A stretch of DNA of 64,000 nt from Bromus sterilis (taxonomy: Eukaryota; Streptophyta; Magnoliopsida; Poales; Poaceae): the NCBI GenBank assembly GCA_950022295.1, contig OX465598.1, positions 300,712,001 through 300,776,000 on the forward strand, read 5' to 3'. A program made the position numbers and the translations under genes. This document shows, in pieces, positions 1 to 12,440 of the stretch. The notes under the pieces are model-generated. The model was given only the letters and a program-made list of their open reading frames with translations, was not told the DNA's origin and made no database searches. Within the stretch, counting starts at the first letter, position 1. Each line of letters starts with the position of its first letter.

Positions 1-104
1 TGTAGCGTGAGTACGTGTGTGAGATGTGTGTGTACGTGATGTGTGTGTGTGTCCTGGGTGTGTGCGTGCGTGTTGAGTAGGTGTGGGTTGTGTGTGTGCT
101 CGCG
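1..104. repeat. Degenerate TG/GTGTG microsatellite
   Basis: About 100 bp dominated by TG dinucleotides interrupted by CG, AG and CC steps, forming an imperfect (TG)n tract at the window edge. Confidence 0.8.
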
Positions 105-1683
105 TGACGGCTGCCGCCGCCGGCTACTATTGCTGAATATTGCTACTTATGTTGAAAACTACTGATGAACCCTCTTTTGTTAGCCACAAAACAACATCAA
201 ACATGCACTAAAATAGCTAAAAATAATATGACTAGATAGTCGAAATATCAAGCATCAATTTGTTCCATTGGAGCAACTTCAAAAAATGCATGAATTAAAT
301 CCAACAAAAATCACAAAAGACAAATTTCTATTAACAAAAGCAATGACAGAAAACAAATGATTTTCATAGCTAATTTAGGGCTATGAGTTAACAAGTTGAA
401 GCAATGTTTTATGCAAAATTAAACCCATGCCATACTAGTATAATTTATATGTTGCAAATCATCCATAGGAGGTACCCCAATTTGAGTCATAGATTAATAG
501 CTATTAACTTGCAAAGTTTGAGTAAAATAACAGTCATCTGTAATCAACAACTGGTAGCACTTTTCGGATCGAGTTTTATTTAAGTAAATGGACCCTAATA
601 AATTTGGCTTCCGTACCAGATTCGAGATCATAGAAAATTGTTTGACTTGATATAGGGCACTAACTCGACGGATGAGCTGAACACTGAACCGTAACCTCTC
701 GAAAACAGCTAAGTGTTGATTTAGAAACAAGAATCCCAGACTTAGCAAAAATTCAGTGGGTTCCAAAATCAATGTCTATGACAAGTGGGCCCTAGCCTTT
801 TTAATTATAAGAAATATTTTATTTAAATATATTAACTCTGAGTCTCTGACAGGTGGGCCCCCTGTGTGAGTTTGACTAGTCAACATCACTATCATAGATA
901 ATGTTGAATTAATAGTAATAAAGAATTTCCAGAAAATGATTAAAATGATTAAATCTTTAAAAATCGATATATTTTAATTTGTAAGTCTGATCAAAATACT
1001 TTATACATGAAAGTTACTAAGAAGAATACAATGAATAAGAATACACTACCCGTATACTCACCGCACCCCTCTAATTTACCGAACATGGAACATTTCTCCT
1101 CCGGTTTGTTTATCTCTCAGACGACCGGAGCCGGTAAAACTTTTCGGATGAAATTATTTTGTATATGAAAGTTGCTCAGAATGGATCAACTAACACTGTT
1201 ACACTATCCACATGTCAGTCAGATGTCTCTAACAATGCAGACATGGGACCTTCCCTCTGGATCATCTGTCCGGTAATCAACCGGTACAGATGAGTCATCC
1301 CCGGATAAATTCTCGCTCCGCCAAAAATATTTAACACTGCGTTAGAACACCGCCAACAATGTGTTTTTCATGTCTTGAATTGGTATTGATATATTTTTGT
1401 GTATTTATTGTTTCTCTCCCCCCTTTTTATTCTCCGGTAGACCTCGACACTGCCGCCGACGACACTTTTGTTGAGGACGACTACTTCGTCGACGACCGTA
1501 CCGCTACTACCGAGCTTCCAGGAAACCAGAGCCATTTTCCTTCCCCAGATATCTCCTATCTTTTCCATACATTTCTTGCACTAGGCGTATGCTGCTGCTG
1601 CTACTACGTTACAATCCGATTTAATTGCATAGCCTGTTTTTTTCGCCCCTTGATGTACCTTTCCTTTATCCTATGTTGCCTAG

Positions 1684-1709
1684 TATGTATGTATATATAT
1701 ATATATATA
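1684..1709. repeat. (TATG)/(TA)n microsatellite
   Basis: TATGTATG followed by an uninterrupted run of TA dinucleotides, a short simple repeat inside element X. Confidence 0.85.
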
Positions 1710-3198
1710 ATTTTCAGTAGTGAACCCTGCGGATTATTAGCTAGGTTTAGAATAGCGGGTCGTGATCAGTCTGGTGAGTGAACGCGGATTACAAAATATT
1801 ATAACTGCAACAAGTACGGATCAATGCAGACGCCCTAGGGAACCTACAACGGCGAGACTCTGCCGAGTTGCGTCGAGTTTGACTTACGAGTGGAATGGAC
1901 TCGTATTTCACTCTCGTCGGCTTAGTAGCGTAGCATCACCGAGATGATACGAGGTTTACCTATTTAGTTCATTCCACTGATGTCTCTGTCGAACCTCTTC
2001 AAGTGTACCATCGAGGGTGATTCTTCCTGGTTTCACTTGATGGTAGGCACTCGAATCAACTGGTATCCTTAAAGCTAAGGAGTCGGGTGACCGAACGGTG
2101 CCCGCACAGGGATAGTATCGGGACGGCAGGACAGGCGGGGACCATCGTGGGCCTGGTCCTTGCTCGTTGGCCGTGAGATACCCTGTAGTACGAAAGTCGA
2201 GCTCTTCCAAGAGCACACGTGAGATAAGTTAAGGAGACGGTTCACCTTGTTTGTAACCGCAAGAGTTGGTGGGACGACAGGGCAGGCACCGATGTACTGG
2301 TGGTCCTGGCTGCTGTCTTTGTCCGCGACTCACCCAGATAAGGGGCAACGATAACGGTTGTCCCGACAGATAATAATAAAATGCTTAACGGTTCAGGTGG
2401 ATGACTTGAGAGGCCGCAAAGGCTTGTATGCACTACCTTCACGTGGGATAACGGTGTGGGTCCTCCGCATTGTGGTCTCGTTTGAAAGCTCTGAAAGACG
2501 TCCAGTTCAGCATTGTGGCACGGTCGGATCCGCATCCCCGAGGAGTTGCGTGGAATTCACCCTGTACACAACGACCCGGAGGGCGAGGGTGACGGTCCAA
2601 GACCCCCTTGCGCTTAGGACTTTAGACCGGCGGGGACCTCTCTGATGGGCCTCGGCGTGTCGGATAGCCTCGATGGGGCATTCCCTAACAAGGTGTACGC
2701 CACCCTGGATATCCGAGCGTTCCGGCTGAACAATAGTGCACCCCTGTAGGGAGTTTGATCTATTCGAATAGCCGTGTCCACGGTAACAGGACGCTTTATG
2801 CTGAAGCCAGAGCCTACTACTACAAACTACTACTATTAAACTGTTGGTTCCAGTTTCTCTTCCTCGCAGGGAAGTCGAGGAGGGGATTTTGGAGGCATTT
2901 TTAATTATTACAACTTACTATTATACAATGCTGCAGCAACTTCTGCTGCTTTGTTACTTTATGCTTTATATGAACTGTTGGCTATTCTCTTCTCATGCTG
3001 CAAGACTCGTCGGAAGATGCTAGTCTTCGATAGGCCTAGCTTCTTATCCTTATTCTGGATTTCTATCATGCAGTCCACCATATATAGCCTCCCTTTTCCA
3101 TTTGATACAAATGCATAAATGCTTAGTAGCGGACGTAAGACTCGTGGGTATGCTAGATACTCACCCTTGCTTTATTTCTCCCTTTTTGTTTTGCCTGA

Positions 3199-3315
3199 TC
3201 GGGCTCTACAGTCGACGTTGGAGCCCAGGAGCAAGAGATCCCCGATGCCGACCACCGCAACATGAAGATCCCTGATGCCTTCTACGGCGTCGAGTTCCCC
3301 TTTGACCAGGAGTAG
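3199..3315 (+). pseudogene. Short coding-like relic inside the X LTR
   Basis: An open frame from just after a TGA at 3196-3198 to a TAG at 3313-3315 encodes about 38 residues ending in FYGVEFPFDQE. Its GC-rich, gene-like codon usage contrasts with the surrounding AT-rich sequence. It has no start codon of its own and no recognisable domain. It could be the end of a captured coding segment or of an element-encoded protein, or a chance frame. I cannot assign a function. Confidence 0.25.
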
Positions 3316-3608
3316 TTTGGAGGTTCCCAGGCAGGAGGCCTCGCCTTTTCGATCGTTGTTGATATTTGTGCTAGCCTTCTTAAGGAAACCTTGTACCCTT
3401 GTGTTTGTACTCAGATACTATTGCTTCTGCTAAGTTTGTGCTTTCGAGCTGTTGTATTCGAGCCCTCGTTGCCCCTGGCTTGTATTAAAAAACTTGTATT
3501 ATTTAATTTGTAGAGTTGTGTTGTGATATCTCACCGTGAGTCCCTGATCTCGACCGTGTACCTTGCGTGTATGATTACTGTACACGGCTTGATTTTGGGG
3601 GTGTCACA

Positions 3609-4505
3609 GCACATCCCCTAGACTCATGTTTATGTTACTCAAGCGTGTCATCAGGGGGCATGTACCCACAATCGAGCATAACGTTCCCTCTTGGAGTAAC
3701 TACCTACCACTTGGCCAAAGCAATAAATAGCAACGGAAAACATGCAAGAATTACTTCGGAACAAAAATACAAAAGATAAGAACCAATTTTATTACTCTAT
3801 CACAATCTGAACATAATATCATAATCCATCATATCCCATCAAACTCAGCATAGCAAAAACAGAAAGAATTACATATGTGCCTCGATCATGTAGGGCAGCT
3901 CATGAGGTCTAAACCATGAAGAACAAAGAGGGGAGGAGAACATCACATTGCCACTGATCACGGACCCATCTTCCAAGGTAGACTACTCACGGCACATCCG
4001 GGAAGCGTCCATGGTGGAGGAGAAGCTCACGGAGGTCGACCCTCCCTCCGGCAGGGTGTCGGGAAGGGTCCTGACGGTGCTCCCGATCTTGGAAGCGCGG
4101 CGGCGGCGGAACAGAGGAGAATTTTGAAAATAGGGTTCTGTCTTCGGAGTTTCCCCGTGACGGAGAATAAATAGGCGAAGGGGGGCAGCCAGGGGGGCCA
4201 CCAGGGGTCCAGGTGGCCGCCTGGGCCCCTAGTGGTGGCCCTCTGGCCCCACTTGGGTGCTCCTGTAAGACTCCGTTGCACATATTTTTTATCTAATTTT
4301 TCCGGATTTTGGAGCATTTTTTATATGGGGAAAAACTGAAAGAGAAAAACAGCAGAAAACAGGAACTGACACTGGGGTACACTGAGTTAGTAGGTTAGTC
4401 CAAATATGATCAAAAGTGTATGAAAGTGTATCTAGATCATAGCAATATCACACAAAACATGCATGGAGCGAGCAGAAATTATCGATACGTTTTGAGACGT
4501 ATCAG
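3609..4505 (-). mobile_element. Truncated LTR of an Athila-like gypsy element (N-related)
   Basis: This stretch parallels the outer ~900 bp of the N LTR at 28737-29666: the same order of blocks from the 'ctcatgtt...actcaag' segment, through the GC-rich GGCGGCGGCGG segment, to the terminus GACGTATCA. In element orientation (minus strand) the LTR starts TGATACGTCTCAAAACG at 4505. It is truncated at 3608/3609 by element X and is clearly more diverged from the N LTRs than these are from each other. ORFs across it are non-coding GC-rich frames. Confidence 0.8.
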
Positions 4506-4514
4506 ATCGACGAT

Positions 4515-4715
4515 GTGCTTATCATTGTCAATGACAACTATGTTCCCGTTGATTTTATTATTATGGATATAGAGTGTGAACCTTTATGTCCAATTATTTT
4601 GGGACGCCCTTTTCTTCGCACCGTTGGTGCTGTTATTGACATGAAAGAGGGGAATATAAAATATCAATTCCCTCTCAAAAAGGGGATGGAACACTTCCCT
4701 AGAACACTTCCCTAG
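4515..4715 (+). pseudogene. Retropepsin-region fragment of Athila-type gag-pol
   Basis: The frame encodes about 66 residues including CPIILGRPFLRTVGAVIDMK. This is the conserved C-terminal half of the aspartic protease domain in Athila-lineage polyproteins; compare CPIIFGRPFLRTCGAIIDCK in the pol of element A (51701-55462). The N-terminal half, with the catalytic aspartate, and all of RT, RNase H and integrase are absent, and a TAG follows immediately. It is a remnant that cannot encode an active enzyme. Confidence 0.85.
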
Positions 4716-5382
4716 AAAAAAACAATTCTCTCTCTCTTGATAAAACTTGATTCTTCTTTTGCTTTATGCCTAGCTTAAAGGCGTAAAAGAAAGCGCTTGT
4801 TGGGAGGCAACCCAAGATGTTTTTACTTCTGTTTTTAGTGGTCTTGATGATTGTTACTACTGTAGCAACATCATTGTATCTTTATTTTCAATCTTTGTGC
4901 CAAGTTATAACCTCTTATGATAAGGGAAGAAAAAGTTGTGACATGCTGTCCAGAAAACAGATTATGTCTTCTTGACGGAAAAAATCGGAACAAATCACCA
5001 GTTCATATTTTTGAGCTGAAATTTTTACACAGCATGCTCTATACAATTTTGAAACTTTCTTATGTTCTGACATTTTTTATTTGAGTTGTAGAAGTGCCCC
5101 GAAAAAATTCTCTACTACCTGTTGTTCTATTTTTCACAAATTCTGCCACGTTTTGTCTCTCCTTACTTTTGAAAAGCTTAAGCTTGCTTTTTCTTTGCAA
5201 AAACCTATTGGAAACCTTGAGAAACAGTAACTCTTCAAGAGTATCTTTATATCCAGTGGGGAAAAATTATTTTATTAAGGGTACTAACCTCTCTAATCAG
5301 CTTATGATGAGTTATGTATGAAGGGAGTTTTCAAGTGTGCGATGGAAGATGATGAAAGAAGATCCGGGAGTGTCAAGCGCTC

Positions 5383-5452
5383 AAGCTTGGGGATGCCCCC
5401 ATGCATCCCCAATAAATATTCAAGGTGACTCAAGCGTCTAAGCTTGGGGATG
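5383..5452 (+). repeat. Two internal polypurine-tract-like copies in E1
   Basis: AAGCTTGGGGATG occurs at 5383-5395 and again at 5440-5452. The same 13-mer is the polypurine tract next to the 3' LTR of element N (reverse complement at 23729-23741), and N carries two internal copies at the corresponding place. Confidence 0.7.
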
Positions 5453-7562
5453 CTCCCGTGCATCCCCTTCTCCATCAACAATCTTCAGTTCGTCCTTCGT
5501 CTCACTATATTTTTATCACTTCATGCGTTATGTGCTATGCTTGGAGCGTCTCGCTCTTAGGTTTTATTTTTAGTTTTCTTTAGCTTTGCTTAATGTTCAT
5601 AACAAGTTAGACCCCAGCTTACTTTGTGTGGGAGAGAAACACGCTCCAATCCAATCTAGAACACATATAGGATTTTGCATGCCTATCTTTTTACTATTGT
5701 GTGTTCTTTATCTTTTCGTAGCTACTGCCATGTTTAGTTTTAGTCTTAGTTTGTATTTAGCAAGAGCCTTGGCTTTTGTTTAGTTTGTTGCTGTAACTCT
5801 CTTTAGTCTTCATGTTTATCTTGTTAAGAGAGTTGGTTGTTGCACTGAGTTGTGTCTTGTCTTGAAAGTAGGTAATTGAGGTTGCTATTTAATTTTAGTA
5901 CTAACTTGTAATAGTTTTGAGGTATTGATGTGAGTAATGTTTGAACTTTTGGTGTCAAGAGCTCTAACATATTAGTGATAGGTGTCGTATTTTTGGAAAT
6001 CCGTGTTTATTTTCAAAAACCTACAAAACTTGTTGAGGACTCTAGCTACTAGATGGATCACTAATCTTTGGAGGGATCGGATATTAGACTACACTCACGT
6101 ACCATGAGTCGAGGATGCGCAAGGATAACCAAACCCCCATACACTCCTCCTCGGGGTACTTGTCTCTTTGTGAACCTCCTTATTAGATTGAGAGTTACCG
6201 ATAATAAGTGCATGAGTTCTTCGGACTAATGTAAGTATTGAAAGTTGACACTTCCACCTCCTCATATTTTGCTAACCTCTCCCGTGTCGTGCATTTCCTT
6301 CTTCTCACTCCGAGAGTTGGCGTACACCTTCGCTGGTACATCCAAACCCTTGGCATGATACGCTTTGTCATCATAAACCTCCTTATATCTTTCCTCAAAA
6401 CAGCCACCATACCTACCTATCAAGGCATTTCCATAGTCTTTCCGAGATATATTGCCATGCAACATCCACCTCTTCATGACTTGATCTTCATGTCATACAT
6501 GTTCCTGCTACACTGGCAAAGGCATACATTGCATACATCATGATAGCTACATCTTCTGTATGTTTTGAGTACCTTGTAAAGTGTGAAAGATCTTCTATAC
6601 CCTCTTGTAAATTAGAGTGTTGCCCTTAAGTGAGGAAAAGATCCCAAAGTGGACAAAATAAAAGATCACAAAGAGGACAAATGAGAGTTAAATAGAAAGA
6701 GCCATTGAGGCCACCAAAAAAATAGAAAAAATAGAAAAAAAGAGAAAAAGGAAATAAAAAGAGAGAAAGGGGAAACACTACTATCCTTTTGAAAGATCCA
6801 CACTAGTACTCCCTCTTATCCTTGTACTCCATAGAGATGATCATTCATGCATATAGCTATGTGGGGACCTACACACTATAGAACTTGGCTTGCATATTCC
6901 AAGGATGATCCTCCTCAAATGAGCTCTAGGTCTTCATGAGCGAGCAAGTTAGATGCACCCGCACTAGTTCCATTGGAGAGCTTTTAGCTCATATGTGCAT
7001 CTGTTGCATGGAAATACCTACTCCTCACATCATATCTATCATTTGGCTTCTCGCCTATGATTGTCCTCATTGATGTGAGCCTTTCTCGCCCTTTTTGTCT
7101 TCCTCCTCCACCATATTTCTCTCTTTGCCATCCTAAGTGTCAACTCTCGTGCTTACGCTCATCCATTGCATGAGTTCTCAAAATATCGAAAGGGAGTGGA
7201 TCAAATTGACTTGACCCTGGCTAGTGGTCTGGGGACGAGTCAAGATAAGATTCCAAAGAAGACCAAGTGTGAAACTTTAGTAGATTGAGTTATCAACAAA
7301 AATACTTTTTCTCGTATTACCTATCCCCCTTCTTGCACGCAAACACCATTTGGAGACATTCGAGTCACGGACAGCGAGAGCTCTTGCACCTAATGTTTTT
7401 TATTGCTTATTTCAATGCTAATATAGACTCTTGCATGTTATGAATTTAATTGAATCACATACCTTGATTGCTTTATTTTTCAAAGTTCTTATATGGTTGT
7501 TGCATGTCACCACAGAAATTATGCTTGTTATCATTTACCTACTCGAGGACGAGCAGGAATTA

Positions 7563-8762
7563 CCAATGCACCATGCGAGATACTCAAACATGAAGAAACC
7601 ACAATCACGGCTGCGCAAAAACAAACAATGAAAACAATAATGGAAAAAGGTCAAAACAAACCAGCGCATGAATAATAAACAACAGAAAAGGTTGTACCAA
7701 TGACAATTGTATGAGTAAGGTGACTTACGTATTTCCTTGCTGCATAGTCTTGATGTGATGTCTTGGTAGTTGCTGATCTGAACCTTTGATTGTCCATAGT
7801 GCTCCTTCCAAGTTTCCTTTACTCTGCCGATAAAATACTCGTAGTGAGACCGAAGACTCGCATCTGAATCATCGCGCGCAGAGTCCAACACCTCGAACCG
7901 TTGGTTCTTCATATTTAAGCAAATGGTGTAGAAATGCCCACATTTGTCAGTTGGGTCTTCAAAAGCCAGAAGTTGGTGCATTGCGAACAAGATCTGCAAA
8001 GTAGAATAATATTAGGATAAAGTGAACAAGCTACAAAATTGCAGATGAATAAATGAATGCAAAAGGTTTATAAAACTGTCTATAACAAACTTACCATTGT
8101 GTACAATAGTAACACAATGGTAAGTTACAATTTATAAGTTTGTATTATTTGTTGCCATGTCAAGAAAGGGGGAATCGACACTAATCAGTACGTTTAGTTG
8201 CCATGTGAAGAAATCAGTATGTGTAAAATGCCATCTGAAGAAGGGTAAAATTGCCATGGAACAGAAAATACACTTGTCATGAAAAAGAAATCTAAAGTTG
8301 CCTATAACAAAGTTGCTGAGGAGAAAATGGAACTCACGTATTTCTTGAGCGTCAGTTTGAAATTTCCTGACTGCGCGAAATGGGTCCTCAGAACTTTACA
8401 GAAGTAATCGTTGTTCCAAATATTCATTGTAACTGCGAACAGCATGATGATCTTGTTGGGATCTATGTCCAAACACTTGTTTATACAAGTTATGCCACAT
8501 GATACCAAATTTGTCTGTAATCTGCCAGTTGGCTTCATGGCATCCGCTAGCTCTCCCACAAATACATAAGTTGTTGGACACTCTATAATCTTCGTTCTGT
8601 CCAAGCAAGAACTGGATTGAATAGCATGTATATAAAGTACGTGTAGTGCAGAAGAAAAGGAAAAGCAATTAAAATTGGAAAGAAAAAGGCTGAAAACTGG
8701 TATTACTCTATGATGGCCTTCATGTGCTTGGACTGAGATCTCAAATCTCCAAAACGCTTGAT
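7563..8762 (-). pseudogene. T1 block C: Ulp1-like (C48) cysteine protease exons, 3' end of gene
   Basis: Four minus-strand exons of a SUMO/ubiquitin-like-protease domain are visible. C1 (8707-8762) encodes WRFEISVQAHEGHH. C2 (about 8338-8611) includes VGELADAMKPTGRLQTN. C3 (7729-7993) contains GHFYTICLNMKNQRFEVLDS, which supplies the expected catalytic His and Asp. C4 (about 7563-7610) contains DCGFFMFEYLAW with the catalytic Cys. Introns end in plausible GTGAGT, GTAAGT and CAG signals. This H-D-C order is the C48 signature; such proteases process ubiquitin-like modifiers and occur both in host genes and in plant DNA transposons. The gene is cut right after the Cys motif by E1, and upstream by element S at 8763. 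It continues in gene order at 30508-31428. Confidence 0.8.
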
Positions 8763-10029
8763 TGTAAGAGCAAAGTTTTTCCCCGTGGGTTTTGGATATT
8801 GTTGGACAAGACAGTAGAGGAACTAACAATGTTTTCTAGTGTAAACAGTTGAATAGGTTCCTGAAGGACAAGCTAGGTGATAAAGCTTCAAGGAATGTTT
8901 TCAAGTTATCGAGAATTACCCCTTGAGCGAAGCTTAATCACGGAGGATGAACCCCAAAAATGAAGGTGTCCTGAAGCTCAACTCATCGAAGGAAATGAAG
9001 AAGACGGCGCAAGACTTAGATGTTTTTGTGTTGTTCTTTTTCTGTTCTTTGAGTCATAGGACAAACCGTACTATCAAGAGGGGTCTTTAGTTTGTCAACA
9101 CCGAAGTTATTGAGAAAATGCTCAAATCAAATCTAAACCTAGTGAGAAGCCAGAGTGAAGAAATCTCATGTGCACTGAGTTAAGTTTCGGTAGCAAAGAC
9201 TTCGTTCTTTGGCTTCCGAAGCAGAACTAAGTCCGTGAGTCAGCTTTACTTGTTCCGCAAGAAAAGTTGCGCAGTAATGACAAATCCGACCATTGTGGAC
9301 ATGCGTCAAGTTGTCGCTTCGGGTCAAATCGGTCATTTCGCACCTCGGGATCGCCAAATATAAATACGTCACCCCCTCCTCCATTTCCGGGTGACTGCTC
9401 TAAGAATATTCCTGAGAGAGACTGAAGAGATCACCCCAAAAACGCCACCGAAGCAAAACCCAAAACCCAGAACACTGAAGCCTAAGTTCCATTGATCTGA
9501 GTAGATTCGAGATGACTTAGGTGAAAGCTTGCTAGCCTTTTTATCTTGGAGAACTGCAATTCTCCAAGACGGTTAGAGTGTCGACATCAGAGAGCGGAGA
9601 GTAATTGTCGCCTCGAAGATCAAGTTTGTCAAAGGTTTCGGAGATTTCCTTGATAATCTACCCCGAGTCAAAACTTGCCAAGCTCAAGGAGATTGGTGCA
9701 GTGGAGCAACGGACGGAGAGAGATTTTCTCCAGGTATTCAATCACCAGTACCTCCAACCGGACGTAGCGCTTTGCAGAGTGTGAACTGTTCGAACAAACA
9801 TCGCCGAGTCACAGTTCGTTTTACTTCATCACCTACATTCTGTATTGCAATTGCTTCCCAGTTATGCTTCAATGTCTTTTGATTCGCTGCATTTAGTTTT
9901 GCTCCCAATTTTACTTCCCTGTCATTTAGTTCTGCAACCCTTATCTGCTTAGTTTATGCTTCCCTTCAAATCTTCAGTCGAAAATTTGAAGTGATCATTC
10001 ACCCCCTCCCCCTCTGATCACATACTTGG
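8763..10029 (+). repeat. 5' LTR of S
   Basis: The LTR starts TGTAAGAGCAAAG and matches 21658-22090 joined to 29667-30507. Both copies end ...CTGATCACATACTTGGA; a canonical CA end would be at 10021, but eight further bases are shared. A TATA-like ATATAAATA at about 9358-9366 places the transcription start near 9390. The two LTRs differ by many substitutions and small indels, consistent with an old insertion. Confidence 0.9.
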
Positions 10030-10037
10030 AATTATAA

Positions 10038-10050
10038 TTGGCATCAGAGC
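10038..10050 (+). promoter_or_regulatory. Primer binding site of S (initiator tRNA-Met type)
   Basis: TGGCATCAGAGCT lies 8 nt after the LTR end. It differs from the common plant initiator-Met primer site TGGTATCAGAGC by one base. Reverse transcription of the element would start here. Confidence 0.85.
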
Positions 10051-10106
10051 TAGTCACTCCCTACACTCTGTGTGTTTTGGATTAACCTCCTGGAGTGCTT
10101 TCAAGT

Positions 10107-12440
10107 ATGGCTTTCGCAGCTATTCGCTCCGGCAAACCTATTCCTGTTTTCAATGGGAAGGACTACCCGTACTCGAAGGACAAGATGATGAGGAATACCA
10201 TTGCTATCAATTCAGCTGACTGTCATGTTGTCAAGAATGGAGTTCAACTCGTGGACGAAGACAATCCCACATCTGATGAAATCAAAGCCTTAGCCCTTGA
10301 TTCTGAAGTCTGGGTATTCATCACCAATCATGTGACTCCAGAGAAATATCATGAAGTGAAGAATATCCCATCCGCCAAAGGAGTTTGGGATTACCTTCAG
10401 AAGATTGGAGTTTCCACTCAGAAAGATGCCAGAGTTGATACTCTCCGAAGAAAATTCTATCGTTTCAAGAGACATGAGGGAGAGAAAGTCAACTCCATTT
10501 ACAGCAGACTCACTTCTCTTGCAAATGAGCTGATTTCCCTCGGTGCTGATGTCATCACTCCTCAGTCGGTTGTAAGAACTTTGCTTCGCTCGTTGGATGA
10601 CTCTTTTGACCACATTGTGCTAATGATCAAGGAAAGGCCTGACTTCAAAAACCTTGTTGCGGCTGATATTCTTGAGAGACTCGCCACTTTTGAATTGGAA
10701 GAAGATGAGAAGCGTGACGTAAATGGCTCTCGAAGAAGATCACATGCTCTAAAAGCAAAAGATTCACATTATTCTATTCCCTAAGTTAGTTCTGCTTCAG
10801 GTGTTGAATCTGATGATCCTGCAAGCATTGGGAAAGACTTGGCATTAATCATGAGACGCTTCAACCGCTTTCAAAGAAAAGGTTTTTCATCACCGAAGAA
10901 AACTTACTCACCAAGAAACTCAAGTAATTCTTCGCACCGTTCATCCTCAAGAAGCTCTCCATCAAAGGACAATTGTTGCTATAAGTGCAAGAAACCAGGC
11001 CATTACATTGCTGACTGCCCATTGTCGGAAGCTGAAAACAAATCAAAGCATTCGCTCAGAGATTCCTCAAGCAAGTCTCACAGATCTTCTAGAAGCTATG
11101 AGTCAAAGAGACATGATTCCAGTTCTAGAAGAGATAAGAAGAAAGATTCAGATGATGACAAGAAAAAGAAGTATCACAAGAAGCGTGAGAGTTCTTCATC
11201 GAAGACGCACTCGTCTCGTCAAAGCAATTCCCACCGTGCCAAGGCCTATCTGGGTAAAGAGATAAACTCTGAAGAAGAAGCCTCCGGTTCCGAAGCAGAA
11301 TCAGGCTCAAGATCTGCATCTAGTTCCGAGTCTGATGGTGTTGCTGGATTGGCATTTGCTTCGGTCGGTGCTTCGAGCTCATTCTTCACCAACAACAGTA
11401 GTGAAGATGAAACTCCTGCATACTGCATCATGGCCAAAGCAAAGGTATCTTCATCCAAAGTTACCTATGATACTTCTGATTGTTCTTCATATGACAGTGA
11501 CTCTAAGATAAGCTATGCTAAACTGGCTAAAATTGCTTCAATCCAACAAGATGAACTTGATTCGCTAAGCAAAACCATTAAGAAATCAGAGACCCTGTTG
11601 ATTGATGAGATTGAGAAAGGTCAAACTTTAACTAATGAGCATGCTACTCTGAAGGAGAAGTTTGAAGAACTATCCTCTTGGCATGATCTTCTTTCAGTTG
11701 ATTATGAGAAGCTTACCTATGAATTTCTTCAGAGGAAAATGGCTCTCGAAAAACTGAAAGAGGCTCATGAAGAGTTGGAAAATGTCAATCTCACTCTCAT
11801 GGCTCAACAAGGTTCTGAAGCAAATCATAAATTTGACTCTCCTTTCTTAACTTGTTTGGAGCGAAGCAAAACTGATTCCAAAGGCAAAGCACCTATTGTT
11901 ATTGATGATACTAATGCCTCAGATGAGGAAAACTTTGCTGTTACCGTGGAACTCCTCAGGTTGAAAGATTTGTTTGAAACAGGTTCGTTCAAAAGTGTCC
12001 AGGGACACCAGCACCTTCGTGATATCCTGAAGAAGGAACTCCTTCACAGGAATCCTAGGAATGAAGGTGTTGGCTTTGAAAGGAAGCTAAACCCTGATGG
12101 CACTTACTAGGAACCTGAGTAGTACCCAAAAACTGTATGGGTGCTAACGAAGGATAAGCCTATAGATATTGCTAATCTTTCAGGTTACAACTGCAAAATT
12201 GATAAGGCTATTTTTGACGAATCACTTGATTCTGACTACAAGCTCATCAAGAACCAGGAAGGAAATTTTTCGGCCGAATACATTGGTGCCCCTCCAAAGA
12301 ATGGTTTCTATAAGAGACAAATCTGGGTGCGCAAGTCACTCGTTGAGAAATTGCCTGCTAACCATTCTATGCAGGGACAGTCTTCGGTACCACCGAAACA
12401 CTCTATTCTCTGGAAGAGAGAAATGATTCACTGGTGCCTG
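10107..12440 (+). pseudogene. gag: Gag of Sirevirus S, interrupted by stops
   Basis: Gag would form the virus-like particle that packages the element RNA. Translation most likely starts at ATG 10107 (MAFAAIRSGKPIPVFNGKDY). The N-terminal half is a copia-type capsid region. A CCHC zinc knuckle (CYKCKKPGHYIADC, near 10976-11017) follows, then a Ser/Arg/Lys-rich stretch (11040-11260) and a coiled-coil-like region (11500-11800). The frame is broken by in-frame TAA at 10782-10784 and TAG at 12108-12110, but the same reading frame continues coherently on both sides and to about 12430, so these are point nonsense mutations. Confidence 0.85.

Larger units (their letters stand above)
1..3608. mobile_element. 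Terminal part of a large unidentified LTR retrotransposon (X)
   Basis: No gene is convincing in this 3.6-kb stretch. It ends in GGGGGTGTCACA, an LTR-type CA terminus, exactly where sequence similar to the LTRs of element N (see 28029-29666) begins, so X appears to have inserted into an N-like LTR whose other half lies outside the window. Anonymous AT-rich DNA (1-1350) grades into mixed GC sequence (1760-3300). A grass-LTR-like phrase (CAGGTGGGCCCC) occurs near 850. The start of the LTR is not visible, so its full length and orientation are unknown. It resembles the very long LTRs of grass LARD-type elements, but I cannot name the family. Confidence 0.5.
4506..7562 (+). mobile_element. Internal fragment of an Athila-like gypsy element (E1)
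   Basis: Plus-strand internal sequence of a relative of N. It begins in a protease-domain remnant (4515-4715), passes the motif AAAGCGCTTGTTGGGAGGCAACCC (about 4790-4813, counterpart of 26580-26600 in N) and then about 2.7 kb of non-coding DNA. That region parallels N 23728-26500 in reverse, including two AAGCTTGGGGATG copies and an A-rich tract near 6715-6775. It ends at CGAGGACGAGCAGGAATT, where N continues into its polypurine tract, but here it joins the Ulp1-like exon at 7562/7563. The 3' LTR is therefore missing. Its orientation is opposite to the LTR fragment at 3609-4505, so the two are probably not parts of one element. Confidence 0.75.

Noticed and set aside
1359..1781. 140-codon plus-strand ORF rich in Cys, Tyr and Ile
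   Set aside because: It runs through a (TA)n microsatellite and AT-rich DNA, overlaps an antisense frame, and has no domain or coding-like composition.
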